Shown here: piece after piece, positions 39,411 through 48,194 of the stretch
Layout of the letters: every line of letters starts with the position of its first letter
Numbering within the stretch: the stretch's first letter is position 1
NCBI RefSeq assembly: GCF_000364225.2
Contig: NZ_AQFT02000001.1
Coordinates: forward strand, 5,576,001 to 5,640,000
Direction: 5' to 3'
Length of the DNA stretch: 64,000 nucleotides
Origin: Eubacterium plexicaudatum ASF492
Lineage (GTDB): Bacteria; Bacillota; Clostridia; Lachnospirales; Lachnospiraceae
Position numbers and translations under genes: made by a program
The notes under the pieces: generated by a model
What the model was told of the DNA's origin: nothing
Database searches by the model: none
Seen by the model: the letters and a program-made list of their open reading frames with translations, nothing else

Positions 39411-39623
39411 ATGATGGAAAAGACAATGAAGATCGAAGGTATGATGTGCGGACACTGTGAGGCAAGAGTAAAGAAATGTCTGGAAGCGCTGACACAGGTA
39501 GATGAGGCGGTTGTAAGTCATGAAGCCGGAACGGCAATTGTAAAGCTCAATACGCAGACAGAGGATGACATTCTGCGTAAAACAGTTGAAGATCAGGATT
39601 ATAAAGTAATAGAAATTCGGTAG
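39411..39623 (+). CDS. copZ: Copper chaperone CopZ
   Basis: A 70-residue heavy-metal-associated domain that delivers Cu(I) to CopA. Metal motif MMCGHC near residue 12, with a DYKVIEIR C-terminus. GGAAGGAG upstream of ATG-ATG supports independent translation. The reading frame is open from copA into copZ as the sequence stands, so a C-terminal domain of CopA is the alternative; the ribosome binding site and the likely missed base at 39345 favour a separate protein. Confidence 0.8.
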   Translation: MMEKTMKIEGMMCGHCEARVKKCLEALTQVDEAVVSHEAGTAIVKLNTQTEDDILRKTVEDQDYKVIEIR

Positions 39624-39655
39624 CCGGAATCGGAAAATCGGAAAAGAGGAAAAGT

Positions 39656-40159
39656 ATGCATGATAAGATGACCAGAAAAGACATTGCACGTATGGAGGAG
39701 GAGATCGAATACCGCAGACTTGTTGTAAGAAAACAGGCGTTGGAAGCCGTAAAGGAAGCACGTGCACATGGGGATTTAAGTGAGAATTTTGAGTACCATG
39801 CGGCAAAAAAAGATAAAAACCAGAACGAAAGCAGAATTCGATATCTGGAAAAAATGATTAAAACGGCGCAGATCATTGATGCGGATTCCAATACGGATGA
39901 GGTAGGGCTAGATAATACCGTAACCGTTTATTTTGAAGAGGACGACGAGACGGAAACGTTTAAACTGGTGACGACGGTTCGTGGAAATTCGCTGAAAGGG
40001 ATGATCAGTATTGACTCGCCGATTGGAAAGGCAATTTTGGGACATAAAGTCGGTGATCGGGTGAACGTAAAAGTGAATCCGGATTATAGTTATGATGTAA
40101 TTATCAAATCCATTGAAAATACGGTGGATGACGGAACAGACAAACTGCGTAGGTTTTAA
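39656..40159 (+). CDS. greA: GreA-family transcription elongation factor
   Basis: Helps stalled RNA polymerase by stimulating transcript cleavage. The N-terminal coiled coil (residues 1-80) has ARAHGDLSENFEYHAAK with the acidic D/E pair near its tip; the C-terminal FKBP-like domain has the SIDSPIGKAILGHKVGD signature. Length 167 residues. GAAAAGAGG precedes the start. It is separated from copZ by 32 bases and may be a second GreA paralogue, because the main greA of these bacteria is usually beside lysS; that cannot be checked here. Confidence 0.88.
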   Translation: MHDKMTRKDIARMEEEIEYRRLVVRKQALEAVKEARAHGDLSENFEYHAAKKDKNQNESRIRYLEKMIKTAQIIDADSNTDEVGLDNTVTVYFEEDDETETFKLVTTVRGNSLKGMISIDSPIGKAILGHKVGDRVNVKVNPDYSYDVIIKSIENTVDDGTDKLRRF

Positions 40160-40169
40160 ATGGAAGCCT

Positions 40170-40299
40170 AGAGCGTGTCTTAAAATTCATTCCTGCCATC
40201 TGCACGCCCCATTTTGCAGGAAATTTGTCCCTCATTCGGGACAAATTTCCCGCAAACTGTGACGCACAGTTGACAGAAAGCAATTTTAAGACACGCTCT
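40170..40299. repeat. Long-hairpin element, AGAGCGTGTCTTAAAA subtype
   Basis: 130 bases. Left end AGAGCGTGTCTTAAAATT and the exact complement at the right end; the two halves remain complementary with small mismatches to a central GGAAATTTGTCCC/GGGACAAATTTCC stem around TCATTC. It has no coding capacity. It lies just downstream of greA and about 30 bases before the next gene. Confidence 0.85.
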
Positions 40300-40332
40300 G
40301 GTGCTCCATATTTGGAAAGGAGCAGTGTGAAG

Positions 40333-41383
40333 ATGAAAAAATAAAAAGCATGCTCATAACGGCGATCTGTTTTATGCTTTTTTTCACGGCAATCATATCT
40401 TATCAGCCTGCACAGGCAAAAGCAGCCACATCAAAAGCGCTGAACCAGGAACAGATTGAGCAGACACTAGCACAGGCAATAAAAGAAAAAAAGCGGACGG
40501 TTACGTTTACCGCATCAGGGAACTATACAACCACGCAGATTCAGTCGGCATTGAATCGGGCTGCAATCAGTCAGAACCGCATGCTGACAGGCAGCGTCCG
40601 GTTCCGGAAGCAGACAAACGGTGCAAGTCCAAATGCAAAATATACGATTGAACTGGCAGAGGACGCTTTTATTAAAATTAAGCGGCTGAATTCGGAGGCT
40701 GCAGCCGTAAAAGCGGCTGCAAAAGCTTTGAAGGACAGAAAGTATGCGACAAACTATTACAGCGAAAAGTCCTATTATTCGATTTTCGTGAAGATGCTGC
40801 AGCAGCATCCGGAATACAATTACAATACGCTTGTATGGCGCAACACAAACGGTACGTACGGATATCACAGAGGCAGTTCCATATCAAAAAAAGAGCAGGA
40901 TAAAAAAATAAAAGCGGCGGATAAAGCCGCAAAAGATGCGGTTAAAAATGTATCGGTTCGGGAATGAACGCGGAACGAAAAGCAAAAGCGATTCACGATT
41001 ATCTGATTCAAACGTGCAGCTATAATGAACAGGTGGCGGCAGCAGGCAATCGGTACGATGATGCGTTTACTGCATATGGCGCTCTGGTAGACGGTTCTGC
41101 GGTCTGTCAGGGGTACGCAGCCGCATTTAATCTGATGGCAAAAAAATGCGGCCTGCAGTCTATGGCGGTCTGTGGACGGGCCGGAGGTGTGGCACATGCG
41201 TGGAACTATGTAAAAATCGGTGACAAGAACCGTTATGTAGACTGTACATGGGATGATACGGACCAGAATAAAAAGATCAGTTATCAGTATTTTAATGTGA
41301 CCGAAGAAAAAATGCGTGAGCAGCATGTATGGACAGCTGCGGATTTTCCGGCGCAGGACATTAAATATTCCAAATATTTTTAA
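40333..41383 (+). CDS. Secreted transglutaminase-like protein, two frameshifts
   Basis: About 350 residues with a signal peptide (MKKIKSMLITAICFMLFFTAII, cleavage near AQA). The break at the A-run 40336-40341 hides the true start; a second at G-run 40960-40962 joins the halves. The C-terminal domain carries the transglutaminase-like triad: Cys in GSAVCQGYAAAF, His in GGVAHAWNYV and Asp in YVDCTWDDT. Many such clostridial proteins are surface proteases or wall-modifying enzymes. AAAGGAGCAG precedes the start, next to the hairpin element. Confidence 0.75.
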
Positions 41384-41415
41384 AATAAAGGAGCCGTTTA
41401 TGGCTCCTTTATTTT
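41382..41415 (+). terminator. Terminator
   Basis: AAATAAAGGAGCC and GGCTCCTTTATTT around a six-base loop, after the transglutaminase-like gene. Confidence 0.85.
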
Positions 41416-41484
41416 GGTCACGGTGCATAAATTCGGAAGAAATGGGAAGGCTGAAACTAGACAATGGTGTTGCAGAGGTGGCTT

Positions 41485-42849
41485 ATGAAAAAATTATGCG
41501 GTGCGGTATTCCTGTTTGTTATGTTAGCGGCGCTCCTGTTCGGACTGCACAAGGCAACGCTGAATCAGACGGATGAAGGTTGCATTCAGCTGGCTGATTT
41601 TTACAGGCTCAAAGACCATACGGTAGACGTACTGTTTGTCGGCAGCAGTCACGTTTATTACAGTGTAAATACATGTAAATTGTATGATGAGTATGGCATA
41701 GCCGGTTATCTTCTGGCATCTCCGGGACAGCCGGTATGGATCAGTTATTATTTTCTGGAGGAAGCATTAAAAACGCAGACTCCGAAACTGGTCGTTTTTG
41801 ATATCTGTACGTTATATCGAAAAGAAAATAAGATAGGTACGGCATCATTACCAAGTCTGATCAGCATGAAACCATCCGTACAAAAGTGGCATGCGATTCG
41901 TGCGGCGAATGAGCCGAATAAGACGTTGGACAGTATAAGCGCCTTTTTTTCTTTTCCGTATTATCATACAAGATATGTACGGTCTGCAGCACGCGAACAA
42001 AGATATAACGGCTACAAGCCTGATTTTCGAGTTATATCCCAAAAAGAACTGGAACAATGGCAAAATCCGGACCGGTCAGGGTTCGACCAGACCGTTCCGA
42101 TTAGTGAGAAAACGGAACATTATGTGAGAAAATTGATTGAGTTATGTCAGGAAAAAGGCATTCGGATGCTGTTTGTCAATGCGCCGTATCTGAATCAGAC
42201 GAAAAAAAAGCAGACGTCATATAATTACGTCTTTCAAATTGCACAGGAATATGGTATACCATATATAGACGGTAATTATGTAACGGAAATGAATATTGAT
42301 TTTTCAAAAGATCTGCTGGAGCCTTCCCACCTGAATTATTATGGAGCACTGAAATATACAAGATATCTGGCAGAATGGATCGAAGTGCATGCCGACATTC
42401 CTGACAGGCGCGGCGATTTGCGCTATAGCGGCTGGGAAGAAGCGAGCAGACGGCTGCAGCATACACAGTTGTATCGGAGAATGCTGAAAAAGCAAAAACG
42501 AACAGGGGCATTTTCCGATTATATGAAAACGGTGCGGCAGCTGGAGGAATGTTTTGTAGTCATTTACCAAAAACCGACAGGTATGGTCTGTGTATTGGAT
42601 CAGGGGCAGATGGTTTTTATGGAAAGATCAAAAGAGAATTATTTCAGACATTTTAATCTGGGAAGCTCCGATCTTGTGACAACCTGCAGTCAGGGGCAGG
42701 CTTCCGTTTGGGTTGACCGAAAGGAATATTTCCGGACAGAGCAGGGGATCAACGTTCTTGTATATGATAAAGTAGCAAAAGATGTTATTGACGTTGCCGG
42801 ATTTGATGATGTGGAATCTATAAGCGCATGGAGTAAACATGCGGAATAA
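41485..42849 (+). CDS. SGNH/DUF1574-like hydrolase, membrane-anchored
   Basis: A 454-residue protein with an N-terminal signal anchor (KKLCGAVFLFVMLAALLFG). The start at 41485 follows CAGAGGTGG. It has the GSSHV block (GDS-like nucleophile serine, about residue 52), and PSHLNYYGALKY, the distal Asp/His block, as in AlgJ, DltD and similar O-acetylation or acyl-transfer proteins. No MBOAT acyltransferase is adjacent. The region after residue 320 is unlike other families I know. A cell-envelope acyl-modification role is inferred, at low certainty. Confidence 0.6.
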   Translation: MKKLCGAVFLFVMLAALLFGLHKATLNQTDEGCIQLADFYRLKDHTVDVLFVGSSHVYYSVNTCKLYDEYGIAGYLLASPGQPVWISYYFLEEALKTQTPKLVVFDICTLYRKENKIGTASLPSLISMKPSVQKWHAIRAANEPNKTLDSISAFFSFPYYHTRYVRSAAREQRYNGYKPDFRVISQKELEQWQNPDRSGFDQTVPISEKTEHYVRKLIELCQEKGIRMLFVNAPYLNQTKKKQTSYNYVFQIAQEYGIPYIDGNYVTEMNIDFSKDLLEPSHLNYYGALKYTRYLAEWIEVHADIPDRRGDLRYSGWEEASRRLQHTQLYRRMLKKQKRTGAFSDYMKTVRQLEECFVVIYQKPTGMVCVLDQGQMVFMERSKENYFRHFNLGSSDLVTTCSQGQASVWVDRKEYFRTEQGINVLVYDKVAKDVIDVAGFDDVESISAWSKHAE

Positions 42850-42962
42850 GGTCAAAAATGCAGCAGAATAAGGACATGGTGAACAAACTGGCTGAAATTA
42901 TGTTATATTGAAATATAATGGTCATGAGTCACGATGTCCTGTACCAAAAGACGGAGATACGT

Positions 42963-43667
42963 ATGAAAATTGCAATTTTGGATGATGAACAACTATATCC
43001 GGAGCTGATCGGACAGGAAGTGTACACGGTTTTTCCAAATATGGAATGTATCCGTCAATATACGGACAGCAAGGCGCTTCTGGATGATCTGGCAAACGGG
43101 AATGGTTTTGATATATATTTTTTGGATGTAGAGATGCCTGGCCCGGATGGGATGGCAGTTGCCAGAGAAATCCGCAGACAAGATACGGATGCAAATATTA
43201 TTTTTATCACCGCCTTCGCAAAATATGCGTTGGAATCCTATGACGTCCGGGCGTATCAGTACATATTAAAATCACAGCTTTCGGAAAAACTGCCAAAGGT
43301 ATTGCGGTGCATCAGGGACGAGCTGCAGGCACTGGCGATGGAATATTATGTAATAGACACCCCGGCCTGCTATATAAGAATTGCGTTAAAGGATGTATTG
43401 TATATATATAAAGAAAAAAAGTATACCATATTTGTCACGCAGCAGGGCGATTATCATGAAAGGTGTACCGTTTCAAAGATCTGGGAGCAGCTGGTACATA
43501 AACATTTTATCTGGGTGGACAGAGGTGTGATTGTAAATATTAAGAAAGTGCGACAGGTGATGAAAGGGGAATTGATTCTGGAAAACGGCGTATCTATTAA
43601 AATCAGCAGGTCGAACCAGCAGCGGGTGCGTGCGGAGATAGCGGATTTTTGGCGGGATCGGCTGTGA
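42963..43667 (+). CDS. LytTR-family response regulator
   Basis: A 234-residue two-component regulator of the AgrA/LytR type. Receiver domain (1-120) with ILDDE acidic pocket and phosphoacceptor Asp in YFLDVEMPGPDG (about residue 55). C-terminal LytTR DNA-binding domain (about 140-234) with DVLYIYKEKKYTIFVT, FIWVDRGVIVNIKKV and ISRSNQQRVR. The start at 42963 follows ACGGAGATAC. A sensor kinase gene lies downstream, separated by a hairpin element and broken. Confidence 0.88.
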   Translation: MKIAILDDEQLYPELIGQEVYTVFPNMECIRQYTDSKALLDDLANGNGFDIYFLDVEMPGPDGMAVAREIRRQDTDANIIFITAFAKYALESYDVRAYQYILKSQLSEKLPKVLRCIRDELQALAMEYYVIDTPACYIRIALKDVLYIYKEKKYTIFVTQQGDYHERCTVSKIWEQLVHKHFIWVDRGVIVNIKKVRQVMKGELILENGVSIKISRSNQQRVRAEIADFWRDRL

Positions 43668-43720
43668 ATATTTTTAGGTGGATAAATATCCGAACCGTGT
43701 CGAATATGAAATAAAAGATT

Positions 43721-43768
43721 GTATCTTTTGTTGTAATGTGGTATTATTTTTGTAGTTTACAAAAGAAC
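43721..43768 (+). promoter_or_regulatory. Candidate LytTR-type binding region, copy 1
   Basis: Two TTTTG motifs (G at 43730 and 43752) are 22 bases apart, ending with TTTGTAGTTTACAAAA. A closely similar sequence with identical 22-base spacing is found at 45318-45362. LytTR proteins bind paired direct repeats about two helical turns apart. Confidence 0.4.
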
Positions 43769-43801
43769 AGAAGATTTTAGCAAATAGAGGGATGGAGCAC
43801 T

Positions 43802-43983
43802 AGAGCGTGTTTGAAAAATCATTCCCGCCATCTGCATCCTCCACTTAGCGTGATATTTGCGCCAAATTCAGGTTACATATCCCGCTACAGCGTGCCCCCT
43901 TTGGGTATGCGCCCTTCATTTGGCACAAATCTCCAACTAAGTGGAGAATACATCTGTCAGAAAGCATTTTTCAAACACGTTCT
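43802..43983. repeat. Long-hairpin element, AGAGCGTGTTTGAAAA subtype
   Basis: 182 bases flanked by CT and AG. The left and right halves are imperfect complements for about 60 bases: AGAGCGTGTTTGAAAAAT, then CCATCTGCATCCTCCACTTAG against its counterpart, then TTTGCGCCAAAT against ATTTGGCACAAAT. It differs from the copy at 47412 mainly by 20 extra bases near the loop. Confidence 0.88.
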
Positions 43984-44056
43984 AGTCTTTTTCTGATTTT
44001 ATGTTTATCCAACAGCAGGTTTAAGCCGGAATAGCAAATTTTTGGAGGGAGCAGTT

Positions 44057-45353
44057 GTGTATATTGTAGGAAATGTATGTTTATTTTGGCAGTGATCATA
44101 GAGAATTTAACCTGCTTGTGTTTATGCGAGAGATGGTTTATAAAAAAGAACGGAAGTTAAAAAATAAGGAGATTGGACTTCTGTTGATTTTTGTGATAGT
44201 GATAACCTTTTTGGAGGTTATAAACAGAGCATATTTTGCTGCGTTTAGCAGGTCAATGTTGCTACTCAAAATTATATGTTTATGCATCCCTATGTTTATG
44301 ATCCGAAGAAAAAAGATGCTTGCAATATTTACGATAGCAGTTACATATATTACGCTGGTTATGCTTGCGGATTTTTTAATAGAATGTATATTTTGTTTAC
44401 TTAATAGAGGGATACAGTGCTTTTAATATTTACATATTGAGTTGGGCATTTGTACGAAAAGTATATATGTTACTTGTGAGGATTGCAGGTGTGATGTTTT
44501 GCCGAATGATAACATATAAAAACATAGAATTGTATAGTGAAAAAATTAGTCTGGTTTCATCTGTAATCGGGTATGTCAGTATGATGTATTTTTATGACGT
44601 CATCTTAGAGGAGGTAAAAGAAGAGAAAGCCTTGAATATAATATGGATTGTTGCATCTATTTCAATTCTTGTGCTGAGTTTTTTTACATCGTCTTTTTTG
44701 GTTGAAGATGGTAAAAAAGCAGATTTGATAAAGCAGGAAAACAGGCTGTTGGAGCAGGAACGAGAAAAATTTTATGATTTATATAAGGAGAACCGGTACC
44801 TTTCGCATGACTTAAAAAACCATATCGGCTTGTTATGTCAGCTTATGCAACGTGAGGAATACGAGCGAGCAGTTACATATATGGAAAAACTCCGGGAACC
44901 TGTAAAGGAAATGGAAGATATGTTTTTTCCCGGAAACAGGATCATAGATCTGATTCTCAATGATAAAAAGAGTACTGCTGCCAATAAGAACATCAATTTA
45001 AAAATAGAGATCGATCAGATAGGAACTTTGCCGATTGATGATCAGGATATTTGTGTTATTTTGGCTAATCTTCTTGATAATGCCATTGAAGCTTGTGAAC
45101 ATATCGAAAATAGAAAAAATGGATACATGCTACAATCAGAAGAGACGGAAATATTTTTCAGATTCGTATAGAGAACAGTTTTCAAGACAAAATTATACAA
45201 AAAAATGGAAAATTGGTTTCAAATAAAGCGGAAATCAAGCGACATGGAATAGGAATTGAAAGTGTTAAATATGTGGTAGACAAATATCATGGGGATATAA
45301 AATGGGAAATAAGGTACTGTGTATTTTGTTGCAGTGTTGTGTTGTTTTTGTAG
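44057..45353 (+). pseudogene. GHKL-type sensor histidine kinase, multiply frameshifted
   Basis: The GTG at 44057 behind GGAGGGAG starts MYIVGNVCLF. Several membrane segments (residues about 5-180) precede a coiled coil (VEDGKKADLIKQENRLLEQ), the phosphoacceptor box SHDLKNHIG, and the ATPase N-box LANLLDNAIEACEHI and HGIGIESVKYVV. Breaks occur at 44084-44087 (T), 44142-44147 (A), 44421-44424 and 45114-45119 (A). The third needs two added bases or one removed, unlike the others. After GDIKW the expected C-terminal strand is absent. Real decay is therefore possible. It pairs with the LytTR regulator upstream. Confidence 0.7.
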
Positions 45354-45362
45354 TTATAAAAA
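45318..45362 (+). promoter_or_regulatory. Candidate LytTR-type binding region, copy 2
   Basis: Resembles 43721-43768: TTTTG motifs with G at 45328 and 45350, then TTTGTAGTTATAAAA. It overlaps the end of the kinase frame and lies about 210 bases upstream of the next gene. Confidence 0.4.
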
Positions 45363-45571
45363 TAGTAGATTAATATCAGGGCAGTATGTATTTTGCAGAA
45401 TAAGGAAAAAAAGTAACGGAATAGAGTCAAAATGACAATTTACATAAAAAAGGTGATATAATCAGATAGTATGAACGGATGCAAATTATAATCGTACGAA
45501 TAGAGGCATTTGAGATTCATTTAAAAATTTAACGGATTAACAGAGTAATGATTTTACAAGGAGGTATAAGT

Positions 45572-46783
45572 ATGAGCAATGTAATTCGACACTATTCTTT
45601 TAATGATACTTCTTCCTATGGAAAAAGTATAAAATTAAACACAAGCATTCATGAGCTGAACAGAAGACAGGACGAAATTAGAAAAACAAGTGCATGTTCT
45701 GTCCTATCACGTGATGATGCAGCAACCGTAGAAATCAGTGAACTGGGAAGAACTCTGTATCAGACTTCTTCTAATGCAGGCAATAAAGAACAAACAATAG
45801 AAAATACGCGGACTGACACAGAGAAATATAAAGGCCTGTCAAATCGGGAACGCGAGATGAAAGAGCTGGAAGATTACATTGCAGACCATCAGCCGGATGG
45901 CTCCGTTGATCTTCTGCATAAAGACAGTCTTGTTCAGCACGCAGGGAGAAATGCGGCTCCATTCGTAGATGAAGCGTTGCTTAAGGCAGAAAAGGAATAT
46001 ACGGAGACATTATCAGCGGCTGCAGACGGATTTGCAGATTTTTCTCAGAAAATCACATATGGTGATTACAGTGGCAATGATGTGTCCGAAAAAGATCTGA
46101 ATTTTGATGCACTTGATCAGATGGAAAATATTTATCAGTCTTATAAGCAGCAGATCGAAACAACCTATGAAGGTGATGAGAGGGAGAAATATCTTTCAAA
46201 GCTTGATGACGTTTACAATACTGTGTTTGCGGAAAAAATTATTGATCCGGTTAAGAGCGCTTATGAAGATAAATTTACATTTTTCCGTCCGGACAATGAG
46301 GACACCACAAGTACGATAGAGGGAACCTTTGGAAGTATGGATTCTTTCCAAAATTATCTTTCCGGCTATATGGCTAATCAGGAAATTAACAGGCACCAGA
46401 CCGCTGCCCTTGCAGATGGAACGAAAGAGTTTTATAACATGGCCAATGATACTTCATTATGGCACAACATGGATGCGGTTAAAAATATTTTGAGCGACTC
46501 TATGAAGGCATATGCATCTGTGAAAGAAGCAACGTCAGGGTCAGCAGATTATCTTTCTGCAAAAGAAGCGGCAGATAAAATTGCTAAGAGTATTTCGGAT
46601 AAATATGCACAAAGTCTTCAATATAAGTTTGGAATGAAGGAGCCGGAAGATACGGAAACGGCAAATTCGAAAGATGCAAAATGGAATGAATTTTTCAAAA
46701 ATGCGATTACCGGTACACAATCCGGAATGATTACGGTTAACTTCAGTTTTGCACAGCTGGCAGAATTAAGTTCTGAAAATTAA
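45572..46783 (+). CDS. Hypothetical protein, mostly helical
   Basis: A 403-residue protein that I do not recognise. The start at 45572 follows AAGGAGG. There is no signal peptide or membrane segment. The N-terminal 60 residues are Ser/Thr-rich and contain VEISELGRTLY, reminiscent of the short conserved patch in FlgM-like and similar flagellum-associated proteins, but this may be chance. The rest is Asp/Glu/Lys-rich helix with YLSAKEAADKIAKSISDKYA. It stands alone with its own terminator, downstream of the candidate LytTR site, so it may be a target of that regulator. Confidence 0.55.
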   Translation: MSNVIRHYSFNDTSSYGKSIKLNTSIHELNRRQDEIRKTSACSVLSRDDAATVEISELGRTLYQTSSNAGNKEQTIENTRTDTEKYKGLSNREREMKELEDYIADHQPDGSVDLLHKDSLVQHAGRNAAPFVDEALLKAEKEYTETLSAAADGFADFSQKITYGDYSGNDVSEKDLNFDALDQMENIYQSYKQQIETTYEGDEREKYLSKLDDVYNTVFAEKIIDPVKSAYEDKFTFFRPDNEDTTSTIEGTFGSMDSFQNYLSGYMANQEINRHQTAALADGTKEFYNMANDTSLWHNMDAVKNILSDSMKAYASVKEATSGSADYLSAKEAADKIAKSISDKYAQSLQYKFGMKEPEDTETANSKDAKWNEFFKNAITGTQSGMITVNFSFAQLAELSSEN

Positions 46784-46821
46784 TTCGTGAGCTTTGCTGC
46801 GATGAAAACGAATGCACCGAT

Positions 46822-46862
46822 AAGGTCAGGCAGCCAGATAACGGCTGTCTGGCCTTGTTTGT
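46822..46862 (+). terminator. Terminator
   Basis: AAGGTCAGGCAGCC pairs with GGCTGTCTGGCCTT (two G-T pairs), then T-rich. Confidence 0.8.
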
Positions 46863-47411
46863 GTGCTATATTCACATTCGATCATTGACTTTCCCCAAAA
46901 ATTATGTATGATTTACTTAAAGGAGAACATAAGACATGACAGAATTTATAATGAAACCGAAAATAGATTTCGCATTCAAAGAAATCATGGAAAACGAAAA
47001 CGCCCGCACCGGATTTCTTGCAGCAGTGCTTGGCCTACATCCGGAAGATATAAAAACATCCCATATAATGAATTCACATCTGCGGAAAACGCATGAAGAA
47101 GATAAGCTTGGCATCCTGGATGTGAGAGTGCTATTAAATGACGATACACAAATAGACACGGAAATCCAGTTGTCGGAATTAAAAATATGGGCGGACCGAG
47201 CGCTGTTTTATATATCCAAAATGTACACGGAACAAATAGAAAAAGGACAGAAATATGATGTGCTGAAAAAGTGCGTCAGCATCAGCATACCGGACTTTAT
47301 ACTGTTTGAAGATTATACGGAATTCTATTCCAGGTTCCATATCCGGGAAGACACAAGGCATTTTATGTATACGGATAAAATGGAATTTCATGTAATCGAG
47401 CTGCCGAAACC

Positions 47412-47573
47412 AGAGCGTGTTTGAAAAATCATTCCCGCCATCTGTATCCTCCACTTAGCGCGATATTTGCGCCAAATTCAGGTTACATAGCCCGCTATGC
47501 GCCCTTCATTTGGCACAAATCTCCCACTAAGTGAAGAATACATCTGTCAGAAAGCATTTTTCAAACACGCTCT
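47412..47573. repeat. Long-hairpin element inserted in the Rpn gene
   Basis: 162 bases, AGAGCGTGTTTGAAAAAT at the left and its complement at the right; nearly identical to the copy at 43802 apart from a 20-base internal deletion. It stops the Rpn frame with GTT-TGA. Flanks are AAACC and AGCGAAAG; a target duplication is not obvious. Confidence 0.9.
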
Positions 47574-47799
47574 AGCGAAAGAATGGAAGGAAGAGTGCAG
47601 CAATATAGAACTATGGGCAAAGTTCATCAATGCGGAAGAAAGGGAGGAATTTGCAATGATCGCTGAAAAAGACCCGTATATCAAAAGTGCATATGAGCAG
47701 CTACAGATCATAAGTCAGGACAAGGAAAAACGGCTGGAGTATGAAGCCCGTGAAAAAGCTATTCGCGATCATTATCAGTTTATGTTTGAAGCAGAACAA

Positions 47800-47915
47800 C
47801 GCGGTATTGAGATTGGTGAACAGCGCGGTATTGAGATTGGTGAACAGCGCGGCATCGAGATTGGCGAGAAACGTGGCATCGAAATCGGCGAAGAACGTGG
47901 GGAGAAACGTGGCAT
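47800..47915 (+). repeat. 24-base tandem repeats encoding RGIEIGE(Q/K)
   Basis: Four units in register (starting at 47800, 47824, 47848 and 47872) and a degenerate fifth. The first two are identical; later units differ at silent or Q/K/E positions. They code for the Arg-Gly-Ile-Glu-Ile-Gly-Glu repeats common near the C-terminus of Rpn-type proteins. Confidence 0.85.
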
Positions 47916-48128
47916 GGAACAAGGGATATTCGGGGCAATTTCAATATGCAGAGATATGGGTCTTCCGGATATTGAGATTTCAAAAAGATACGGGAAAAAT
48001 ACGGATTATCCGAGAAAGCAGCAGGAGATTATCTACGAAAATTTGAGCAGAAACCAGTTTAATCGCATAGGCTGGCAGCGTGGATTCCGGTAATCCGGAG
48101 CAACGGAATGTCATACCATCTATTTCCA

Positions 48129-48156
48129 TTGCATTTTCCGGTTTTGTATGTATAAT
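48129..48156 (+). promoter_or_regulatory. Promoter of the LRR-protein gene
   Basis: TTGCAT (48129-48134), 16-base spacer, TATAAT (48151-48156). Confidence 0.65.
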
Positions 48157-48194
48157 AAAATTATAAATATTTATAAAGAAAGGAAAAAGAAAAA

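Larger units (their letters stand above)
46936..48093 (+). pseudogene. Rpn/PD-(D/E)XK nuclease-family gene split by a repeat element
   Basis: The first part (46936-47424) begins MTEFIMKPKIDFAFKEIMEN and has the nuclease core ILDVRVLLNDDTQIDTEIQLSE, as in Rpn (recombination-promoting nuclease, COG5464) proteins. It stops inside the hairpin element at 47412-47573. Beyond it the frame resumes with KEWKEECSNIELWAKFIN and ends with a tandem-repeat tail. Removing the element, ELPK joins to LAKEWKEE, giving a normal Rpn protein. A fusion ORF starting within the element at 47497 could still make a C-terminal fragment. AAAGGAG precedes the start. Confidence 0.85.

Noticed and set aside
38826..39623. 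CopA with a fused C-terminal CopZ domain
   Set aside because: GGAAGGAG before ATG-ATG and a likely missing A at 39345-39348, which would give a stop at 39367, favour two proteins; the fused form is kept only as an alternative.
47800..47915. Direct repeats as a possible CRISPR array
   Set aside because: Units are contiguous without spacers and lie in frame in the Rpn gene.
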